This document shows, piece by piece, positions 1 to 6,200 of a stretch of 7,547 nt of DNA; within the stretch, counting starts at the first letter, position 1; each line of letters begins with the position of its first letter. The stretch covers positions 1-7,547 of the forward strand of contig JAISFK010000371.1 of assembly GCA_031263625.1 (NCBI GenBank), given 5' to 3'. The stretch is from Clostridiales bacterium. Its GTDB lineage: Bacteria > Bacillota > Clostridia > WRLR01. The notes under the pieces were generated by a model. That model was not told the origin of the DNA. It made no database searches and saw nothing but the letters and a program-made list of their open reading frames with translations. Position numbers and translations under genes: made by a program.

Positions 1-4
1 TTGC

Positions 5-1381
5 CTACACGGCCTGCGCCGCGCGCGCGGCGGCCTCCGCCCGCGCCTCCCTGAACAGCGGGCCATAGACCCCGGCGTCGCGCACGACGCAGCCGGTTCT
101 GCCGTGGTCGCGCATGATCTGCGTGCATTTCGAGCAGGCGACGCAGCATTTTTTGGGATCCATGCCGCCGCTCAGCAATATGTCCCTGGGCGCGTCGGGA
201 TAGGCAAAGCTCCCGCGCCCAAACCCGACAAATCCGCAGTCCCCGGCCGCGAGGTTGGCGGCCCCGGCGAGCGGCGCGAACTGCCGCAGCCAGCTGTACC
301 CGTTGCCCACCACCGGCGCGCCGCCTGCGGCCCGCTGCACGGCTCGCGTGAAGCCAAACAGCCTGGCGACGCTCTCCAGCGGGTGCTCGTCCGGCACGGG
401 GATCCCCTGGCTGGACGCGTCGAACGGGCGCGTGACCTGGGGATAGATGTAATACGGGTTGCCCGCCGTGTTGCTCAAGAGCCCGACGCCGGCGTCGCGC
501 AACAGCCGGACAAGCCGCAGGGGCTCGTCCGCGTCAAAATCCATGAAATCGTCCCTGCCCTCCCCAAAGCCGTAGGGGTACGGGTGGGCGTCGAAGATGT
601 TGAAGCGGCAGGCTATGACGAAATCCGGGCCCGTCGCCTGCCTCACCGCCTTGACCGCCTCCGCCAGCAGCCGCGTCCGGTTTTCAAAGTTGCCGCCGTA
701 CCGGCCGTCCCTGACGCGCGAAGCCAGAAGCTCGCTGACGAGATAGCGGTGGCAGGCTTTGATGTCCACGCCGTCGAACCCCGCGTCCCGCGCGAGCCGC
801 GCCGACTCGGCGTATCTCCCCGGCAGCTCGTCCAGGTACGCGTCCGTGACGACAGGCTCGCCGCCGCCAAGCCCGACCAGCGGATCCAGAATGGGGTCGT
901 GCTGCGGGATGACGGGCATCGGCCTGTGGCCGCGAGGCCGGCTGTACCGGCCCGAATGCGTGAGCTGCAGTATATGGATCGGCCTGTGGCCGCCGCCCAT
1001 GGCGTCCCCGGCGGCGCGGTTGGCCTTGGCAAGCAGCGCCTCGAAAGATTTCGCGTTGCCGGCTGTCAGCATCATCTGCAACGGGTTGGCCCGGCCTTCC
1101 TCGACCACCGCGCACGCCTCCCACCACAAAAGCCCGGCCCCGCCGCCCGCGAAGCGCAGATACCGCCGCTCCGCGAGCTCCGACGGAGATCCGTCCGGCT
1201 CGCAGTCGCAACCTTCCATCGGCAGCGCGGCCAGGCTGTTCGGAGCAATTCGCGCGCCCACGCGCACGGGCTTCGCCAGCGGCGCCAAATCGTCGCCAAG
1301 CGCGAAATCGACGCCAAGCGCCGCGGCCTTCTCCAGCAGCTCGCCCGCCGAAGCGAAGCCAAATCGTTCATGTTTTGCCAT
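5..1381 (-). CDS. NADH:flavin oxidoreductase (old yellow enzyme family) with C-terminal Cys cluster
   Basis: FMN-dependent TIM-barrel oxidoreductase, expected in the cytosol; the substrate is unknown. Numbering from the upstream TTG at 1390, the protein shows family landmarks in order: DGSPSELAERRYLRFAGGGAG (about 66-86), QLTHSGR (142-148), GFDGVDIKACHRYL (204-217), YGGNFENRTR (231-240) and a late barrel VVGNGYSW (360-367). The usual HxxH active-site pair is KACH here, so the first His is Lys211 and only His214 remains. The C terminus carries C416-x2-C419-x2-C422-x11-C434 with an extra Cys415. This resembles the 4Fe-4S motif of 2,4-dienoyl-CoA reductase and trimethylamine dehydrogenase relatives, but the FAD/NAD(P)H domain that follows in those enzymes is absent. 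The start is ambiguous: ATG at 1381 begins MAKHERF and is preferred, giving 458 residues. An in-frame TTG at 1390 would add three residues. The SD-like GAAAGG (1395-1400) lies 13 nt from the ATG and only 4 nt from the TTG. The TAG stop is at 5-7, so the gene is complete. The family call is firm. Confidence 0.9.
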   Translation of the reverse strand: MAKHERFGFASAGELLEKAAALGVDFALGDDLAPLAKPVRVGARIAPNSLAALPMEGCDCEPDGSPSELAERRYLRFAGGGAGLLWWEACAVVEEGRANPLQMMLTAGNAKSFEALLAKANRAAGDAMGGGHRPIHILQLTHSGRYSRPRGHRPMPVIPQHDPILDPLVGLGGGEPVVTDAYLDELPGRYAESARLARDAGFDGVDIKACHRYLVSELLASRVRDGRYGGNFENRTRLLAEAVKAVRQATGPDFVIACRFNIFDAHPYPYGFGEGRDDFMDFDADEPLRLVRLLRDAGVGLLSNTAGNPYYIYPQVTRPFDASSQGIPVPDEHPLESVARLFGFTRAVQRAAGGAPVVGNGYSWLRQFAPLAGAANLAAGDCGFVGFGRGSFAYPDAPRDILLSGGMDPKKCCVACSKCTQIMRDHGRTGCVVRDAGVYGPLFREARAEAAARAAQAV

Positions 1382-1515
1382 ATTTGCCAAATCGCCTTTC
1401 TCGCCCCATTATGAATTTTTCGGGTTCTCCCCAGGCTTTTGCTTTTGCCGCAGGGTTTGGCGCCATAGCCCGCCGAGCCGCCGCCTGTCCCAAAGCGGGC
1501 TGCGCCTGCAAGCCG

Positions 1516-1707
1516 CTAACCCTTGCGCTGCTTTGCGGCCTTTGTCCTGCCGTCGAGCGGCTTCTCCGCGTTTCGCGGAATGAGCCACGAGCGGCCGATG
1601 CGCGCCGCGTCGGGTATCTTCCCCTGCGCGCACAGTGACTGCGCCTGCCGCTCGGTTATGCCCCACTGCTCTGCGGCCTGTTTAGGGCTTATCCACTCCA
1701 ATTCCAT
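1516..1707 (-). CDS. Small helix-turn-helix DNA-binding protein (excisionase/MerR-like fold)
   Basis: A 63-residue protein consisting of one winged-helix-like DNA-binding domain. ISPKQAAEQWGITERQAQSLCAQG (6-29) is the helix-turn-helix, and IPDAARIGRSWLIPRNA (31-47) is the wing followed by the typical 'R.G..W.IP' ending of excisionase-like proteins. The tail DGRTKAAKQRKG is basic. The open frame extends upstream to an ATG at 1761, but I place the start at 1707. AGGAGG (1713-1718) sits 5 nt before that ATG, while 1761 has no ribosome binding site and coincides with the predicted transcription start. Related stand-alone proteins that I recall from Clostridia are also about 60-70 residues. The gene is divergent from the nucleotidyltransferase pair, so it may repress one or both promoters. 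That role is inferred from position only. Alternatives are an orphan prophage-type excisionase or the regulator of a cassette partner that has been lost. Confidence 0.85.
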   Translation of the reverse strand: MELEWISPKQAAEQWGITERQAQSLCAQGKIPDAARIGRSWLIPRNAEKPLDGRTKAAKQRKG

Positions 1708-1712
1708 AAACG

Positions 1713-1718
1713 CCTCCT
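1713..1718 (-). promoter_or_regulatory. Ribosome binding site that fixes the start of the helix-turn-helix gene
   Basis: The minus strand reads AGGAGG, then CGTTT, then ATG at 1707. This is a perfect Shine-Dalgarno sequence with 5-nt spacing. It decides against the longer 81-residue reading that begins at 1761. Confidence 0.85.
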
Positions 1719-1767
1719 GTCTTCGCATCTGCGCTTCCGCGATAATTTCCGAAATCGCCATGGCACA

Positions 1768-1796
1768 ATAATAGCACGTTCAAGCGAATCTTGCAA
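1768..1796 (-). promoter_or_regulatory. Sigma-70-type promoter with extended -10 for the helix-turn-helix gene
   Basis: On the minus strand: -35 TTGCAA (1791-1796, 4/6 matches to TTGACA), a spacer of exactly 17 nt, then TGC-TATTAT. The -10 hexamer (1768-1773) matches 5/6 and is preceded by the extended -10 TGn (1774-1776). The predicted transcript start is near 1761, giving a leader of about 54 nt before the ATG at 1707. The spacer contains one arm (1779-1790) of a 12-bp inverted repeat, a suitable place for a repressor to block RNA polymerase. Confidence 0.7.
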
Positions 1797-1888
1797 GAGG
1801 GGGGGCAACGAAAAGTATACGTATATGACCTATGACCTATGCGGCCTATGCCGACCTATGCCAAGCAACAATGCCGGATTCGCTTGAA
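1779..1888. repeat. 12-bp perfect inverted repeat, one arm at each divergent promoter
   Basis: TTCAAGCGAATC at 1779-1790 and its exact reverse complement GATTCGCTTGAA at 1877-1888, with centres 98 bp apart. The left arm fills the spacer next to the -35 of the minus-strand promoter. The right arm overlaps the candidate -35 of the plus-strand promoter (1884-1889). Because of the inversion, each promoter sees the element in the same orientation. This fits a paired operator used by one regulator, possibly with DNA looping. The identity ends sharply at 12 bp on both sides. No protein can be assigned from sequence alone. Confidence 0.55.
1816..1860. repeat. TATACGTATA palindrome followed by four CCTATG units
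   Basis: A 10-bp palindrome TATACGTATA lies at 1816-1825. It is followed by CCTATG at 1829-1834, 1836-1841, 1845-1850 and 1855-1860. Three of the four units are preceded by GA (GACCTATG). The spacing is 7, 9 and 10 bp, so this is an imperfect cluster and not a simple microsatellite. It lies between the two divergent promoters, where activators or repressors commonly bind. Iterated binding sites and slippage debris are both possible. Confidence 0.5.
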
Positions 1889-1912
1889 ATTTGCGCTCGC
1901 ATGTGGTTCAAT
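1884..1912 (+). promoter_or_regulatory. Candidate promoter for the 124-aa protein / nucleotidyltransferase operon
   Basis: On the plus strand: TTGAAA (1884-1889, 5/6 matches to -35), a 17-nt spacer, then TGG-TTCAAT. The -10 candidate (1907-1912) matches only 4/6 but has an extended TGn at 1904-1906. Transcription would start near 1919, about 74 nt before the ATG at 1993. The -35 overlaps the right arm of the 12-bp inverted repeat. It is weaker than the opposing promoter, and other -10 readings nearby cannot be excluded. Confidence 0.4.
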
Positions 1913-1992
1913 TAGGGTGCATAGAGAGCGAGGCGCAAGACATGATATAGCAGTGTCAGGCATAAGGCCATCTTGCAACAAGGAGTGCCGCA

Positions 1993-2367
1993 ATGTACGA
2001 CATCAATCGCATCTCGCTGGAAACAAATGCCGGAGCGGATTTTTATCTGCTGCTCGGCGATTTCCTCGACGAGTTCTATAGAGCCACGCCGGAAACGCGA
2101 ACGGAAATGCTCCGCGAAAAGCCGGAAGATATGAGCCGCCCGGAATTTGTGCCGTTTCTCGCGGCGACCGCGCATAAGCTCGCGGACGATTATGGGCTGG
2201 CTCCCCCGCGCTGGGCTTTTGAGCGCCGGTGCTATCTGCCAGGGGCGAGCCCGCATTTCGGTTGCGGCGCGAAAGGCAATCTGCGCCTGCTGTTCATGTA
2301 CAAATCGCCCGCCGAGTTCAAGCACCGAAACCTGTTTGTGGACGAAAACGTGCTGGCCAGAGTGTGA
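1993..2367 (+). CDS. Conserved-looking 124-aa protein of unknown function, partner of the nucleotidyltransferase
   Basis: I do not recognise a characterised family. The start is well supported: AAGGAG (1980-1985) stands 7 nt before the ATG. The protein has no signal peptide or membrane segment. The N-terminal half is acidic and helical-looking, with FYLLLGDFLDEFYRATPETR at 17-36. It is followed by a helix FVPFLAATAHKLADDYGL (52-69), a Trp/Pro-rich stretch PPRWAFERRCYLPG (71-84) and a C-terminal motif SPAEFKHRNLFVDENVLARV (105-124). From memory, short proteins ending in a similar 'SP..F+.RN.FV....L.R' motif are often encoded directly before DUF6036-type nucleotidyltransferases. If so, it could be the antitoxin or adaptor of the pair. 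The gene ends 12 bp before the next start and is surely co-transcribed. No helix-turn-helix is visible, so self-regulation in the AbiEi style is not evident. Confidence 0.8.
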   Translation: MYDINRISLETNAGADFYLLLGDFLDEFYRATPETRTEMLREKPEDMSRPEFVPFLAATAHKLADDYGLAPPRWAFERRCYLPGASPHFGCGAKGNLRLLFMYKSPAEFKHRNLFVDENVLARV

Positions 2368-2379
2368 GGGAGGCAAAAC

Positions 2380-2910
2380 ATGCTGAGAAAAGAGCAAATC
2401 CTGAAATATTTGCGGCAGCTGGGCGGCGAACTGGACGCGCTCGGAATGCGCGGCGAAATTTTGCTGACTGGCGGCGCGGCGATGTGCCTTGTTCACGAAG
2501 CGCGGGACATGACGAAAGACATAGACGCGCTGTACGAGCCGAAGGAGGAGATCAACCAGCTTGCCGCGAAGATTGCCGAGCGCGAGGGGCTGTCCGCCGA
2601 CTGGCTTAACGACAGCGTGAAAGGCTTCGTCGGCGCAAACGCTCCCGTCGAGGATTTCATATCATTCCAAGGCTTGCAAATCCAAACCGTGTCTGCCGAG
2701 TATCTGCTCGCGATGAAAATGATGTCCGCGCGGTTCGGCGAAAAAGACAGCGAGGACATTGTGTTCCTTATGAAGAAACTCGGCGTCGCGACATCAGAAC
2801 AGGCAACTGGAATCTTGCTTTCGTTTTTCCCGCCAAACCAGATATTGCCTAAGACGCAGTATATCATTGAGGAAATCGTTGATAAAATAAACAGGCGCCA
2901 GAGTGAATGA
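2380..2910 (+). CDS. DUF6036-type nucleotidyltransferase (AbiEii/MenT superfamily), putative toxin or defence protein
   Basis: A 176-residue cytosolic protein with the minimal nucleotidyltransferase fold. LLTGGAAMCL (28-37) is the GG motif that holds the nucleotide phosphates. DMTKDIDALYEP (43-54) contains the metal-binding DxD (Asp47, Asp49). ADWLNDSVKGFV (73-84) and the helix YLLAMKMMSARFGEKDSEDIVFLM (108-131) are typical of the DUF6036/AbiEii group. IQTVSAEYLL precedes that last helix. A third catalytic acid is not obvious. In the wider superfamily, AbiEii and mycobacterial MenT toxins add nucleotides to tRNA 3' ends and block translation. The substrate here is unknown. GGGAGG (2368-2373) is placed 6 nt before the ATG, and the gene follows the 124-aa gene by 12 bp, an arrangement usual for toxin-antitoxin pairs. 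The family is confident; the toxin role is inference. A non-toxic housekeeping nucleotidyltransferase is the alternative. Confidence 0.88.
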   Translation: MLRKEQILKYLRQLGGELDALGMRGEILLTGGAAMCLVHEARDMTKDIDALYEPKEEINQLAAKIAEREGLSADWLNDSVKGFVGANAPVEDFISFQGLQIQTVSAEYLLAMKMMSARFGEKDSEDIVFLMKKLGVATSEQATGILLSFFPPNQILPKTQYIIEEIVDKINRRQSE

Positions 2911-3257
2911 AATATGACGTCCCAAGCCAGTCATCTTCGTTCAGCAGGTCAAACACGGACAGAATGACACGGGGCGCTAGGGAGCAACGTTTTGCCAGCC
3001 ATATAGCGTCGTAGGCAACGCCTGGAAGAAGCCGAGCGCTATCGCCACGGGCGACGTACAGCTCTGGTGAGCGCCCGTTTTGTCCATGCATGTCAGCCCT
3101 CCAGCGGTTTGTGCGGCAGCACCAAGAACACCGCTATCTCGCCGCGCGTCGCGGGGCGGCCCGCCGGGAACAGCGCCTGCGACGACGGCAGCACGGGCAA
3201 CGCGAAACCGGACGGCCAAAAGCTCCGCCCGTTTCGCGCATGCCCGTTGCGGCCGCG
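2911..3257. other. Convergent intergenic region with a duplicated gene tail and no intact gene
   Basis: This 347-bp stretch lies between the 3' ends of two convergent genes. Its right part (3093-3209) is a degenerate copy of the end of the exported-protein gene. In 2911-3092 I see no gene with a ribosome binding site, no convincing hairpin with a T-tract, and no tRNA. Two minus-strand open frames cross it (2864-3091 and 2977-3219). Both lack family features and the second is a frameshifted reading of the duplicate. Confidence 0.6.
3093..3209 (-). pseudogene. Degenerate duplicate of the SLH-like C-terminal tail
   Basis: This 117-bp segment matches 3258-3374 without gaps, with 14 differences by my count (about 88% identity). 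On the minus strand it reads GFALPVLPSSQALFPAGR, then PATRGEIAVFLVLPHKPLEG and a TGA at 3093-3095. The real gene ends GFALPVLPSSQELFPAGR, then AATRGEMAVFLVLLHETLEG. Its stop lies exactly 165 nt (55 codons) beyond the real stop and in the same frame. The sequence past each stop also shares a CGCCCGTTT...GCATG-like block, as expected of an old tandem duplication of about 165 bp. It has no start codon or ribosome binding site of its own. Expression is possible only by readthrough of the TGA at 3258. Confidence 0.8.
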
Positions 3258-6200
3258 TCAGCCCTCCAGCGTTTCGTGCAGCAGCACGAGGAACACCGCC
3301 ATCTCGCCGCGCGTGGCCGCCCTGCCCGCCGGGAACAGCTCCTGCGACGACGGCAGCACGGGCAGCGCGAAGCCGTTGTCGAGCGCGAACTGCGCCAGCC
3401 GCCTGACGGGCTCGCGCAGCGCGGCCACGCCGGGCGTCCAGCCGCCCGCAGCGGCGCCCACTGCCGCGTCGCCCCCCGCGCCGCTTCCGCCGCCGCCCGC
3501 CGCTCCTTCGCCCGCATCCGCGCTTCCGCTTCCGCTTCCGCTCCCGCCGCCTGCCGCGCCCACAGCGGCCCCGCCGGCCGCAGGCGCCTCCGCCTTGCGC
3601 CCCGTCCTGACCTCGTATGCCCTCGCCACCATCGCCAGGGCTTCCTCAAGCTTCAGGTCGGCCTGGCCGCGGCTCTCCACGAAGCCCGCCTTCACCGCGC
3701 TGTCCATGTAGCCGTCGCCATAGGCGTAGCCCATCGTCTTGAACAGCATCTCGACCGCCTCCGCCGGCGTCACGGCGTCGCCCGCCCGGAACGGCGAGCC
3801 GACCGGCGCGTCCGAGAATCCCAGAGCGCCCAGCCTGGCGACATATGAGCTGTACTCGCCCTGCGCGTCCGAGAACACGTTCCGCGCCGCTATGTCCGCC
3901 GCCATGAAGTTGCCGGGCGCCGCGCGCTCGAACGTCAGCGAGCCCTTTCGCGTGTCCGGGTCGAACGCCACCCGCGCGTCCAGGCGCTCCCACGCGCCCT
4001 CCGCGTTCGAGTATATGCCGCCCGTCTCCCCGCTCTTGTACCACGCCGCGCCCGTGAACGGCACGACGACGCGCAGCCCCTTGCCGAAGCTCTCCAGCGC
4101 CAGCCTCGCGGACGCCGCGCCGTCCAGCACGTAGGCGTCAAAGCCCGTCGCCTCCGTCTTGGCGGCGTAGCCGGCGGGCTTTTTGTAGCTCTCGTTGCCC
4201 GACAGGCTCAGGTATATCTCGTAGCGCGGGCTGGCGATTCTGCGCGCGGCGCTGCCCGCCAGCGACGGGGCGAGCGTCTTGGGCCTGATCACAAAGCTCT
4301 TGTCGGCCAGCTTCAGCTCAAGGTTCTCCAGCATGCCGTCCAGGCTGTCGAACACCTTGCCCTCCACTTTCAGGCTTATGGCCTTCGTGTACAGCGGCGG
4401 CTTGGACATGTCGATCGAGTAGTCCAGCATCGTGTCCGTCATGACGCGCTCGCACAGCCTGTCCGCGTCCGTGCCCAGGATCGCTATGTGCCACACGCCG
4501 TTGACCGCGTATGCGTCCTTTTTGACAAACTCCCCGGTCAGCGGCATGGTCGTGTCCACGTTCGAGTCGTAGTCGTCGTCGCTGCGCAGCGTGCGCGCGC
4601 CCACGATGTACGTCGGCTCGGAGCGCAGCCCCGTGGCGGGGTCGAACGCGTACAGCCGGGCGTAGTAGCGGTGGTTGGACAGCAGCCCCGCCAAGTTGTG
4701 CTCCGACGCGGCGCCGACGTTCAGCTCCGCGGCCCCCTCCATCGAGGCGCTCTGCGAGTATTCGAGCACGTACTGGATGCCGGGAGTCGCGAGCCACTCG
4801 TAGAAGATGCTGTTTTTCGTTATCGCGTTCCTGATTGGCTTGATGCCAAAGCCGGCGGGCGTCGCGGGCGGCAGCGGCGGCTTCGTGCGCGCGGGCTTCG
4901 AGTCGCTCCACTCCGACGCGAGCACGGCGCCCGTCACGGGGGACGTGACCTCGGCCTGTATGCGGAAGTAGTACAGCGTGTCGGGCGTCAGCCCGGCCGC
5001 GCGGTAAAAATCCACGCCCGTCGCGGCTATCTCCGCCGTGGACGTGGCCAGCGAGACGACGCCCTGGCCGTCGAAGCGGTCAGCCGTCGAGATCTGTATG
5101 TTGTACCTGTAGTTCGGCTCCTTGCCCCACAGCAGGTCCACGTACCTGTCGCCGATGAAGGCGAACTCGAAATCCGGCGTGACAGGCTTGCCGATCTCCG
5201 TGTTCGGGTACGGCGGCGTCGTGGCTATGATGGTCTTGGACGGGAACGACAGCGCGGTCTTCCTGTCCGCCCTCGCCCAGAATATGTACGCCGTGTTCGG
5301 CGACAGCCCGGCCGCCCGGATCCTGATCGCGGCGCCGCGCGGGTCCGCGGACGCGACGTCCGCCGTGACGGTGCGGTAGCCCGAAAACGCGCCGGGATCA
5401 TCCTTGTCCATTGTCGCCGCATTGTACTCCATGTAGTGCAGCAGCAGCCTGTCGCCCGGCTCGTACTGCACGCGCCTCCAGCCGTCCGGCAGGATCCCGT
5501 CGGCGGGCGGCGCGTAGTCCGGCACGTACACCCACTCCTCGATCCCCTCGGCATTCGGCGCCAGCCGCTCGTACCACGCGGCGCGCACGAGGAACTCCGC
5601 GGACTCCGGCTTGATGGACTCCTTGTCTATCTCCAGCGTGACCGGCGCGGGCGGCTGCCCGAACGGCAGCTCCGGCGGCGTGGTCAGCACGACATACGAT
5701 ATCCGCGACCTGTACTGCTTCACGGACATGTCGGCGATGTCCACGAACGACTTCACGGCGCGCACGGCGACGTAGTAGGTCTTGTTGGGCGACAGGTTCC
5801 GTATCTCGTATGGATACCCGTTCTCGCCCGACTTCTTCGACACGCCCTGCGCTAGGGCGAGGCCGCTCTCCGTGAACGACGGCGCCGGCTCGGCGCTGCC
5901 GCCGCTGCCGCCCTGCTGGCCGGAGCCCTCCAGCGCGTCAAGCTGGGCCGGGTCGTCCAGCACGAATATCTCGTACACGACGTCCAGATCGTCCAGCTGC
6001 GGCTCGGCCACGCGCTTGGGGATGTTCCACCACACGGACGCCGCCAGCCCCGCCACCGGGTCCGACTCCAGCAGCAGCACTGGCGCCTGCGGCGTGTACG
6101 GCGTTTCGCTCTCCTTGAGCGTGAACGGCCCCGACGTGATCGTGATGTAGTCGTCCACGTACATCTCCTGGCCGTTCTCGAATATCTTGGCCGTTATCTC

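Noticed and set aside
918..993. Exact 16-bp direct repeat (918-933 and 978-993) inside the flavin oxidoreductase gene
   Set aside because: Both copies encode GHRP in the same frame within conserved coding sequence. It is explained by protein sequence and codon bias.
1408..1413. CATAAT as a -10 box for the flavin oxidoreductase gene
   Set aside because: There is no acceptable -35 at 16-18 nt and no extended -10. The resulting leader would also barely include the candidate ribosome binding site.
1467..1501. 7-bp inverted repeat AGCCCGC/GCGGGCT downstream of the helix-turn-helix gene as a terminator
   Set aside because: The loop is 21 nt and no T-tract follows on either strand, so a Rho-independent terminator is not supported.
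104..1583. Long plus-strand open frames opposite the flavin oxidoreductase
   Set aside because: Arg/Pro/Ala-rich translations with no domain, caused by high G+C on the antisense strand of a clearly recognised gene.
1788..1978. 9-bp direct repeat ATCTTGCAA at 1788-1796 and 1970-1978
   Set aside because: It is short enough to arise by chance. The second copy lies next to the ribosome binding site of the 124-aa gene with no flanking similarity.
2864..3091. Minus-strand 75-codon open frame in the convergent intergenic region
   Set aside because: The stretch containing VFDLLNEDDW looks protein-like, but there is no ribosome binding site. The frame overlaps the end of the nucleotidyltransferase gene and I recognise no family. 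It could be a remnant, so a protein database search of this stretch is the decisive test.
2977..3219. Minus-strand 80-codon open frame across the duplicated tail
   Set aside because: Across 3093-3209 it reads the duplicate in a different frame from the real tail, so the open frame there is a by-product of the duplication.
4488..5855. A 455-codon plus-strand open frame inside the exported-protein gene
   Set aside because: It is antisense to the fibronectin III domains, has an Arg-rich, composition-driven translation, and shows no ribosome binding site or family features.
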